Assembly: GCA_944325765.1 (NCBI GenBank)
Contig: CALVBH010000033.1
Location: 24,850 to 88,849, forward strand
Source of the DNA: an uncultured Bacteroidales bacterium
GTDB lineage: Bacteria > Bacteroidota > Bacteroidia > Bacteroidales > UBA932
Direction: 5' to 3'
Length of the DNA stretch: 64,000 nt
In this document: piece by piece, positions 44,522-52,644 of the stretch
How the letters are laid out: every line of letters begins with the position of its first letter
Numbering within the stretch: the first letter of the stretch is position 1
The notes under the pieces: model-generated
Seen by the model: the letters and a program-made list of their open reading frames with translations, nothing else
The model's database searches: none
What the model was told of the DNA's origin: nothing
Translations under genes and position numbers: made by a program

Positions 44522-46257
44522 TACTGTACCTTTGTATAATCGTAATCATATTTCTGCCAATAGCAGTCGAATGTGATCTGGGTGCCGCGCCAGTCATTGT
44601 TGGACTGTATCCAGCTGATCTGTTTCAGATGGAGGATACCTATCCTGAGGATGTTCTCGACTTTGTTGTCGGCATTGTATCCGTTATAGGTGTAGTATGC
44701 CATCAGGATCACGCAGTCGGAATCGGAAAGGTCCTGGACCGTATTCTCGGTACCTGTCGGAGTGCTGACTCCCGGCCAGGCCGGATTGGAATTCTGCTTC
44801 AGCCCACCTGCAGCGGATGAATATCCTATGCCTCCTATGGTCTTGGCCTCCAGATCTATCGGGAACAGAGTCTCATCGATATTCTCGATTTCCCCGTTCA
44901 CGACCTGGCGGATAAGCTCTGCCTCCGCGGCATTGTCCGGGTTCATAGTCCTGAACGTGAGGATAGGTGTTCCGGAGGTTTTCGAATCCTTGTTCCCGGT
45001 GATATAGTTGCCGTCAGCGTCGCGGAAATTCTTGATTTGTCCGTTTGAATTTGCCGGGCTGTTAAGCTGGAGGTTCTTGCCGCTGTTGGAGTATGAGAAG
45101 AAGAAGTACGGAAGCACTGAATAATACTCCTCTTCAGTGACAGTACCTTCCTTGAATACATTTCCGGACTCATACATCGCCCCGTTGTATTTCATAGCAA
45201 TCGGGTCGAGGGCGGTCGCCCAGTCGACATTCGCATATGCCTTTCCGTCCTGAGGAGAGAAGAATGACTTGTACAATGCATCATCGTTCACAGACTGGCA
45301 TTCAATGGTCACATTCTGCCAGAAGTAGACAAGCGGCACATAGACTGCAAGCGTATGGGTGAAGTCCGTATATTCATAACCGTCGAATCTGTACATCCTG
45401 ACCACGGTCTGCGTATCTCCGTCAGGGAAGTCTGCCGCAGGGACAGAGAATGACAGGGATTCGGACGTAGCTGTAAACACGGCATCGAATTCCTCGGCAG
45501 ACCCGTCCCCCTGGGAATCAGCCCTGCGGAGAGTCACACGGCTGATATTGTCAAGGTTCTGCCCTGTGACGGTAATACTGCTTCCCACGGCAGTCCTTTC
45601 GAACTCAAAGCCTTCATAATCAAGCTCAGGATAGTGCTTGACAACCTTTATGACAGGAGCCGTCTCAGATGACGTGTAAACAAGTCCGGTCTCATCATAG
45701 TAAGACATAGTGATCTTCGCGTCTTCTCCGGCCACATACGGTACACGGAGTACGATTTCGACATCGGACTGGGTGATGATTTCCGCCTCATACCCATCTT
45801 CGTCCTCATCGGATTTGAAAAAGACTCCCGCTACGGAATTCATATTGGTGCCTGTCACCAGGATGTTTTCACCGAAGTCGGCACTTTCAGCCAGCAAGCC
45901 TTCGGTAATTTCAGGTACAGCGAATGTACAGGTAAAATCTTCTTCAGAACTGCCGGAACCGTCAGGATTCTCCAGACGGATCTTTCCGCCCTTTACAGTA
46001 TTGCCTACTTCTATGGAAAGGCGCTCGTCCGAAACCTTTTCCACGATTTCGACTTCCACATCACCGATCCAGGCAGCCGTGACATTGTTCAGATATTTTC
46101 CGGTCACGACGATCTCGGCACCTGCCGGAGCGGATTTCGGAGAGAAAGAGCTGATGACAGGGGCGCTTTCAGACGACTCGTTCACGCTCAGGGTCTCGCA
46201 GGAAGGCATCACCAGTATGGATGCCGCCGTCAATATGGGTATAATAAACTTTTTCAT
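44521..46257 (-). CDS. IPT/TIG-repeat surface glycan-binding lipoprotein
   Basis: 578 residues, lipobox VMPSC. About three IPT-like domains (SFSPKSAPAGAEIVVTGKYL; ENILVTGTNMNSVAGVFF; SSITVTGQNLDNISRVTL), then a C-terminal domain with YYSVLPYFFFSYSNSGKNLQLNSPANSN and ending ITFDCYWQKY. The end is a distant paralogue of the other two SGBPs of the locus. It sits directly after SusD, the usual place for a surface glycan-binding protein. Confidence 0.85.
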   Translation of the reverse strand: MKKFIIPILTAASILVMPSCETLSVNESSESAPVISSFSPKSAPAGAEIVVTGKYLNNVTAAWIGDVEVEIVEKVSDERLSIEVGNTVKGGKIRLENPDGSGSSEEDFTCTFAVPEITEGLLAESADFGENILVTGTNMNSVAGVFFKSDEDEDGYEAEIITQSDVEIVLRVPYVAGEDAKITMSYYDETGLVYTSSETAPVIKVVKHYPELDYEGFEFERTAVGSSITVTGQNLDNISRVTLRRADSQGDGSAEEFDAVFTATSESLSFSVPAADFPDGDTQTVVRMYRFDGYEYTDFTHTLAVYVPLVYFWQNVTIECQSVNDDALYKSFFSPQDGKAYANVDWATALDPIAMKYNGAMYESGNVFKEGTVTEEEYYSVLPYFFFSYSNSGKNLQLNSPANSNGQIKNFRDADGNYITGNKDSKTSGTPILTFRTMNPDNAAEAELIRQVVNGEIENIDETLFPIDLEAKTIGGIGYSSAAGGLKQNSNPAWPGVSTPTGTENTVQDLSDSDCVILMAYYTYNGYNADNKVENILRIGILHLKQISWIQSNNDWRGTQITFDCYWQKYDYDYTKVQ

Positions 46258-46269
46258 ACGTACTGTCTG

Positions 46270-47766
46270 TTAATATCCGGGATTCTGGGCTATGTCAGGA
46301 TTGATATTGATCACTGAAACAGGTATCGGAAGAAGGACCTGCCAGTCAGCTATGGGGTTCACGACATAGTCGTAATCGGAATAGAATGTCTCGCTCGCGA
46401 GAAAATCGTTTACCGTCACGGTGGCGATTCCCCATCTCATCAGGTCGAACCATCTCTGGTTTTCCATAGCCAGTTCGACCCTGCGCTCATTTCTCACAGC
46501 TTCACGGAAAGTATATTTCGAATCCACCGAGGAAAGGTCATAGGCAGGGATACCCGCACGCTCCCGGATCATATTCAGGTAGTCGAGAGCTGTCTGTGTC
46601 GGTCCTTCGAGTTCGTTCAGGATTTCGGCATAGAGGAGAATCACATCTGCAAGACGGATTACAGGCCAGTCGTTCTCGGCATCGTACTCGTTTGCCATAT
46701 CGTTCTGTATAAATTTGTTGCACCAGCGAGCTTCGGTATAAGCGCCTGTAACTATATTCGTATAGCCCTCCTGGAGGACAACATCCTTTCTCTTGTCTCC
46801 CGGATTCTCGTTATAGGCAGCTATAAGGTCATCCGTCGGGAAATTGAAATGCTTCGGTGATCCGATGCAGACGCTTCCCTGGTTGTTGGTAGGGCCGAAA
46901 AGCGTGGTAAAAGGCGAACCGAGGCCGAGGTTCCCGGACTTGTAGCGTACAGCGAAGATGATTTCGGAGTTCATCTCGTTGTCGGGAGAAAATATCTGGT
47001 CATAAGGGACCAGGGCGGCTGCGCTTTTCGGATTCCCGCAGGCCGAGAGGACATCTTCAAGCAGTGTCCTGGCATAGGCATACTTTTCATCGCCCGGGCT
47101 GTAGACCGTCGTATAGAATTTTGCCAGAAGCGCCTTCGCTGCCTTCATATCGGCACGTCCGAGGTCTGCGTCCGCATAAGTCTCAGGGAGAAGATTCCCG
47201 TCCACTATGGCGGTAAGGTCTTCTTCTATCAGAGAATAGATATCCTCCTTGGGGGATCTCTGCATATTCCTGGCTTCGTCAGGGCTTATCGCACCCTTGA
47301 CGAGGAATACCGGTCCCCAGAGACGGACGAGGTTGAAGTAAATGTGGGCCCTGAGGAATCTCGCCTCGCCTTCGAACTGCGCCCTTTTCTGCTGGTCTTG
47401 CACCACGTCGAGATGTGAGAGCACCTTGTTGGCCCGATAAATTACCACATAGGATTTGTCCCAATAGTCCTGCACGTAAGCGTTGGCAGTCGTAATGGTC
47501 CCCTGGTCGAGCTGCTCCACCAGCTTGGTTTCTCCTGTGGAGGAGTTGTTGGACCTCATCCTCGCATTGTCACTGCGGAGCTCAGTCACGGACCATTCAT
47601 AGTACATAGCGCCGTGGAGAGCATTGTAGACACCTATCACGAGGTTGTTCAGGGAGGCTTCGTCCTTTACATAATCGTCTTCGGACACTTCCGAATACGG
47701 ATATTGGTCGAGGTTGCAGGAAAGGACCAGAAGGCCTGCAGCCAGTATGTATAATATCTTTTTCAT
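46270..47766 (-). CDS. susD: SusD-family nutrient-binding lipoprotein
   Basis: 498 residues, lipobox VLSC, and the SusD helical framework with tetratricopeptide-like N-terminal helices (EGEARFLRAHIYFNLVRLWGPVFLV), the RNERRVELAMENQRWFDLMRWGIA segment, and a C-terminus ending in LLPIPVSVININPDIAQNPGY. It caps the SusC channel and binds oligosaccharide. It pairs with the SusC gene 12 bp upstream; alginate oligomers are the inferred ligand. Confidence 0.93.
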   Translation of the reverse strand: MKKILYILAAGLLVLSCNLDQYPYSEVSEDDYVKDEASLNNLVIGVYNALHGAMYYEWSVTELRSDNARMRSNNSSTGETKLVEQLDQGTITTANAYVQDYWDKSYVVIYRANKVLSHLDVVQDQQKRAQFEGEARFLRAHIYFNLVRLWGPVFLVKGAISPDEARNMQRSPKEDIYSLIEEDLTAIVDGNLLPETYADADLGRADMKAAKALLAKFYTTVYSPGDEKYAYARTLLEDVLSACGNPKSAAALVPYDQIFSPDNEMNSEIIFAVRYKSGNLGLGSPFTTLFGPTNNQGSVCIGSPKHFNFPTDDLIAAYNENPGDKRKDVVLQEGYTNIVTGAYTEARWCNKFIQNDMANEYDAENDWPVIRLADVILLYAEILNELEGPTQTALDYLNMIRERAGIPAYDLSSVDSKYTFREAVRNERRVELAMENQRWFDLMRWGIATVTVNDFLASETFYSDYDYVVNPIADWQVLLPIPVSVININPDIAQNPGY

Positions 47767-47778
47767 CCCGTCTTACGT

Positions 47779-50700
47779 TTAAAATTTAAGATCGATGCCG
47801 AAGGTAATGGTAGATGTCAGAGGGAAGCCGCCTCTCTGATAGCCGTCTATCATCGGAGTGTCATAGGCTCCGCTGGTCATACGGGCCTCGGGGTTGATTC
47901 CTCTGTAATCCTTGCTCCAGATATACAGGAGATTGTTCCCTGAGAGATAGAGTCTGAGACCGTTGAGCTTGTTGTTCAGGTCTTTCTTCGAGAAAGTATA
48001 TCCGATAGTGGCATTCCTGAGACAGACGTAGGAACCGTTTTCGAGAGCATAGTCCGTAAGCATAATATCATATCCCTGGCTCTTGACATATATGGTCTTA
48101 CCGTCGCCAGGATGCGATGCGCTGACCCAGCGGTCTTCCAGATAAGCCTTGTTATAACGGTAGGATTCGTTATAGTAGCAGTCTCCGTTGAAGACTGTCA
48201 CGCCCTGGACTCCCTGGATGAGGAAAGATATGTCGAGCTTGCCTATCTGGAAGGTATTGGTCATACCGTATGTGAAGTCAGGATACGGATCTCCGAGAGG
48301 AATCCTGTCCTCATCATTCAGGACACCGTCCTCGTTGTAGTCCAGGATTCTGACACCGCCCGGCACGTCTGCCGAAAAGTGAGGATTGGCCTGGATCTCT
48401 TCCAGAGAATTCCAGACTCCGATAGTCTTGAACCCGTAGTACTGGATAAACGGATCTCCGACACGCGCGATGTAGTTCTCGTTCCTCTCTCCGGGAGTAA
48501 TGACTTCGCGCTCGCCGCCGATTTCCAGAAGACGGTTCCGGTTGAGTGAGAAGTTTATGTTCGTGTTCCAGCTGAAATTCTTCCGGTTGAACTGATAGGT
48601 GTCGAGCTGTATTTCGAGACCGGCGTTACGGACACGTCCGATATTGTTCCAGTAATTCGTAAAGCCTGTAAACGAGGATGTCGGCTGTTCGAAAAGAAGG
48701 GCTCGGGTTATGGAATAATATCCGTCCACTCCGAGGGTGATCTTGCCGTCGAGTACGCCGAAATCGAAGCCGACGTTGAACTCATCCGTCTGTTCCCAGG
48801 TGATCTCCTTGTTTGCCAGTGTAGTGGAGGTGTTTGCGGAGCCTGGTACAAGTGACCCGGTACCGGAACCTGTCACATAATTCGCTCCGTTCAGGACTTC
48901 CTGAGATGCCAGATAGTCGACATTGTTGTTTCCGGTCACACCGTATGAGGCCCTGAGCTTGAGGGCGCTTATCCAGTTGACGTTCTGCATAAACGGTTCT
49001 TCAGAGATTCTCCATCCGAGTGAGACGGACGGGAACCAGGCGTTCCTGTGTCCTCTGGAAAAGAGTGAAGAGCGGTCGAGACGGATGGATGCTGAAAGCA
49101 GGTATTTGTCTGCATAGCTGTAGGATACACGGGCGAGAGCCGATTCGAGGACGATGTCCGCATCGCGGTGTGTGCCTGTGCCTGCTCCGTTGCCGTTGTT
49201 TTCGGACGCGAGTTCGAAAATAGTGGCGGCGTTCAGGGTTTCGATATCATCGGTAGGAAAACCTGTAGCAGTAAGCGCTACCTGCTGGACCATAGTACGT
49301 TCGAGGGTGTATCCGAGAAGGCCGTCGATTTTGTGGCGGCCGAACTTGCCGCTATAGTTCAGGGTATTCTCCGAAAGGAGGTTTATATATCGGCTGTCAT
49401 AGTATGATGCCTCGCTTGGCATTCCGTCTTTGGTGGCATTCTCCTTAGAATAGTTATACGACGGGGAATAGCGTACATTTACACCGTCGGAACTCTTGAA
49501 TGTCAATCCCTTCGCTATCTGAATCTGGATATAGGCATTGGCGACGGCCGACAGCTTCTCGCTCCAGCGGTGGGTATTCGCCATAACGCTCTTCGGGTTG
49601 TTGTTGGCCGAATTGAACGGGCTTACACCATTAGTCCACGTAGGATTGCCGTACTCATCCGGGTCTCCCACCGGAGCCACGATATTGTTGAAGTGCGAGC
49701 CTCGGGCGAAACCGGTATTGCCGCCGGTAAGGGCGGTAGTCCAGTCATTGTGATAGACCGGGAGGAACGATGGTGTACGGTAGAAGTCGATGAAATTGTT
49801 CCTCGGGCGGCTGGACTTGGTGTAGTTCATAGATACGTTGTATCCGAACTTGATTATCCTGGAAAGGTCGATATCGGCACGGGTCCTGAAGTTGAACTTG
49901 TCTACCGCATTCTGCCACATAATACCTTCATCGTGGGTATAGGCGCCGGAAGTATAGTAGCGGAATCCCTTCTTGCCGCCCGATACGGAGAACTGTACAT
50001 TCGTAATGTCGGTAAAGTCTCTCAGGGCTTCCCGCTGCCAGTCCGTAGAACCGATATTCTCCTCGATCCAGCCTGCCACCTTGTCCTGGGTACGTACCGC
50101 AGGACCTCCCCAGGCGGCTTCTTTCTCAGCCCACTCAAGCCACTCTGTCGCTGTCAGGATATTGTGGAGCTTGTAGGCATACTTCATTCCCTGATATACT
50201 TTCACCGTATAGGAAGGCTTGTCTATTTCACCGCTTTTGGTGGTAATCATAATGACTCCGTTCGCTGCGCGAGATCCGTAGATGGCTGCTGAAGCCGCAT
50301 CCTTCAGGATTTCGATGGACTTGATATCCGCTGTGTTCACGGTGGAGAGTCCGTCCGGGACTGGATAGCCGTCGATAATCACGAGCGGAGAACTGTCTGC
50401 AGAGATGGATCCCGAACCGCGGACCCTGATACTCGGGGACACGCCGACCTCGGATGTGGTGTTGTTTATGGACAGTCCTGCCACCTGACCCTGGAGAGCT
50501 GTCGTCAGATCGGAAACCGGACGGTCGATAAGGGATTCTCCCCCGATCTTGGAGATGGAACCGGTCAGATGCGATTTCTGGACAGTACCGTAGCCTATGA
50601 CCACCACGTCATCGAGGAGTGTGGCATCTGCAGACATAGTTACATCCAGGACATCGGAAGCACCCACCTTTATTTCCTCTGTCCTGAAGCCCACATAGGA

Positions 50701-50931
50701 AAATACGAGGACAGGATTTTCCTCACTTACGGTCAGCGAGAATTTTCCGTCCAGGTCGGTAGCAGTGCCTGTAGCTGAGCCTTTTTGCACGACAGAAACG
50801 CCGATTAGCGGACCATTTGCGTCAGAAACGGTACCTTTTATGGTCCGCTGCTGGGCAAATGTATATGAGACTGATACCATCATCATAAGGATGAAAACAG
50901 TCAGGTTTCGTGACATCACCTTTTGTAGCAT
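47779..50931 (-). CDS. susC: SusC-family TonB-dependent oligosaccharide transporter
   Basis: 1050 residues. Signal peptide, then an N-terminal carboxypeptidase-like domain (IKGTVSDANGPLIGVSVVQKGS), the plug (VVIGYGTVQKSHLTGSISKIGG; RVRGSGSISADSSPLVIIDG), and a 22-strand barrel ending in the outer-membrane signature FGIDLKF. The internal ATG at 50916 (MSRNLTVF) is an alternative start. It imports oligomers across the outer membrane with TonB energy. It follows the esterase gene in the operon. Confidence 0.95.
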   Translation of the reverse strand: MLQKVMSRNLTVFILMMMVSVSYTFAQQRTIKGTVSDANGPLIGVSVVQKGSATGTATDLDGKFSLTVSEENPVLVFSYVGFRTEEIKVGASDVLDVTMSADATLLDDVVVIGYGTVQKSHLTGSISKIGGESLIDRPVSDLTTALQGQVAGLSINNTTSEVGVSPSIRVRGSGSISADSSPLVIIDGYPVPDGLSTVNTADIKSIEILKDAASAAIYGSRAANGVIMITTKSGEIDKPSYTVKVYQGMKYAYKLHNILTATEWLEWAEKEAAWGGPAVRTQDKVAGWIEENIGSTDWQREALRDFTDITNVQFSVSGGKKGFRYYTSGAYTHDEGIMWQNAVDKFNFRTRADIDLSRIIKFGYNVSMNYTKSSRPRNNFIDFYRTPSFLPVYHNDWTTALTGGNTGFARGSHFNNIVAPVGDPDEYGNPTWTNGVSPFNSANNNPKSVMANTHRWSEKLSAVANAYIQIQIAKGLTFKSSDGVNVRYSPSYNYSKENATKDGMPSEASYYDSRYINLLSENTLNYSGKFGRHKIDGLLGYTLERTMVQQVALTATGFPTDDIETLNAATIFELASENNGNGAGTGTHRDADIVLESALARVSYSYADKYLLSASIRLDRSSLFSRGHRNAWFPSVSLGWRISEEPFMQNVNWISALKLRASYGVTGNNNVDYLASQEVLNGANYVTGSGTGSLVPGSANTSTTLANKEITWEQTDEFNVGFDFGVLDGKITLGVDGYYSITRALLFEQPTSSFTGFTNYWNNIGRVRNAGLEIQLDTYQFNRKNFSWNTNINFSLNRNRLLEIGGEREVITPGERNENYIARVGDPFIQYYGFKTIGVWNSLEEIQANPHFSADVPGGVRILDYNEDGVLNDEDRIPLGDPYPDFTYGMTNTFQIGKLDISFLIQGVQGVTVFNGDCYYNESYRYNKAYLEDRWVSASHPGDGKTIYVKSQGYDIMLTDYALENGSYVCLRNATIGYTFSKKDLNNKLNGLRLYLSGNNLLYIWSKDYRGINPEARMTSGAYDTPMIDGYQRGGFPLTSTITFGIDLKF

Positions 50932-50954
50932 ATAATAGTGTTTTAATTATAGGT

Positions 50955-52471
50955 TTATCTTTCCCAGTCATCTGTCCTGAACGGAGGCACCGGATTTCCT
51001 GCAGTATCCTTGAGATTGGATTCCATATAATTCCGGAACGAGTAACGGACGGCCACAGGAGTGCTGACTTCCGGAGAACTGACTTCGACCCTGCACGGAT
51101 CACGTTTTACGACAGCATCGGCTTCATAGAACTTACGGTCCTTGCCGGCTATCATAAAGCCGCGGACGGGCTCTCCGTATGAGGGGCACAGGCCGTATTT
51201 CGCATTTTCGAAGTAAACTATGATCTTACCGTCACCGATTTCAGTCCCGGTAGGCCGCTGATATCCGGACGGAAGTCCCGAGAAGCCGTATTCGGATACT
51301 AGGATATTCCAGGCCAGCCGGTCAGCGACCTCCGACTTGCGGGACGGGTGTATGCACTCTTCCTCGCCGCAGTCTTCCGTGACCACCGCGAGGCTGTGAG
51401 GTATGGTTTCGAGTGATTCGAGCTGGTTTTCAACGAAAAAGGCGCGGGTATCATCCATTGAATCCCCATAAGAATGCGGGGCTATGGTCACGAATGCGAA
51501 AAGCATACTGTCATCTTCATCGTGCCAGGCCTCGCGCCAGGATGCGACCATAGCCGTCTGCATCTCTGCATAGTGGGTATAGTCCCTCCTGTTCGAGCAG
51601 CCCTGATACCAGAGAAAGCCTTTCGCGGCATATGGGGCGAGAGGATGGATCATAGCATTGAACAGAGTCCCCGCCTGATCAGGCTTTTTCCTGCCGGTAT
51701 TTCTGACCGCGAGCTTTTTTTCTATCGCCGAGTCAGCAATGACGCCTTCAAGAGATGATTTCAAGGCGTCTGCCGGAGTCCAGGCTTCGATTTTGGTACC
51801 TCCGAATGCACTGACAATGATTCCTACCGGTACTCCAAGGGCATCGGTCAGACGCGTGGCGAAACCGTAAGCTATGGCAGAAGTATATGAAACGCTTTTG
51901 GATGAGGCATCCTGCCATTTCCCTTTCACATCGTCCCTGTAAACATAGCAGGAGTCCCGCTCTACATTGAATATATGGATCTTTCCGGAGTATTCAGGAG
52001 CTTCGAGCACTGTCTGCATAGCACCTTCGACAGGCTGGAAAGTGTAGCCTCTGACCGGCATAGCCATATTCGACTGCCCTGAGCATATCCAGACCTCTCC
52101 GAGAAGGACGTCAGTTACTGTCAGAGTATCGCTTTCTGATGCTATGGTGATTTCATACGGGCCTCCTGCATCGGCAGTAGGCAATGTCACTGTCCATAGA
52201 GAGTCACACCCCCCCCGTCTGCAAACCGGGCATCATACTCTCGCCCGTCCCAGGATGCTGTCACAGTGACTTTCCCATCAGGATTCCCCCAGCCCCAGAT
52301 TGACGCCATCGTGTTCTGCTGCAGGACCATACCGTTCGAGAACAGGGACGGCAGCCTGAGAGAGCGGACGTCCGATATGTGTGCAGAGGCGGAAGCAGCA
52401 AAGAAAAACGTCGCTGCGAATATGGTGAATATGCCTGGAATCAGACAGGCCGATGATTTTTTGTGTTTCAT
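50955..52471 (-). pseudogene. Sialate O-acetylesterase-like (SGNH) protein, frameshifted at a G8 tract
   Basis: Two frames make one protein of about 505 residues. The first (52471-52187) holds the signal peptide and LPSLFSNGMVLQQ; the second (to 50955) continues TLPTADAGGPYEITI, the SGNH nucleophile block ICSGQSNMAMP, WYQGCSNRRDY, and IHPSRK near the end. The break is at a run of eight C on the + strand (52209-52216). One extra G, or two fewer, on the coding strand would restore the frame through LWTVTLPT. It may be phase variable, a sequencing error or a recent pseudogene. It is the first gene of the PUL operon. Confidence 0.8.
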
Positions 52472-52501
52472 AATATGCGGTTATACTTGCAGTTCAATAT
52501 G

Positions 52502-52567
52502 TGGTCAACCAGATTGGTTTACCAATTACTCTTCTGCAAATATGAAAATCTTTTTCCAATAAACAAA
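52502..52567 (-). promoter_or_regulatory. Promoter and operator of the main alginate operon
   Basis: On the - strand TTTG (52567-52564) is followed after exactly 19 bp by CATATTTG (52544-52537), a one-mismatch TAnnTTTG. Ten bases further down is ATTGGTAAACCAAT (52526-52513), a UxuR-like palindrome, and next to it a second near-palindrome TGGTTGACCA (52511-52502). The arrangement fits repression by the GntR regulator. Confidence 0.75.
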
Positions 52568-52611
52568 GAAGCTGTTTAAAATTTGTCGATATAAATTTTA
52601 AACAGCTTCTT
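52566..52611 (-). terminator. 19-bp-stem terminator after the M3 peptidase gene
   Basis: Perfect 19-bp arms (52566-52584 and 52593-52611) with an 8-nt loop. On the - strand the stem is followed by a T-rich tail, CTTTGTTTATTGG, so it can end transcription of the peptidase gene that stops at 52645. The tail includes the TTTG -33 box of the PUL promoter. Confidence 0.75.
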
Positions 52612-52644
52612 GAATTTTTATGTCACCAATCTTATGAAGAGGCA

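Noticed and set aside
52209-52216. Reading the two esterase frames as two separate genes
   Set aside because: The second frame lacks a signal peptide and starts inside a strand of the SGNH fold; the first ends exactly where the second picks up the family sequence.
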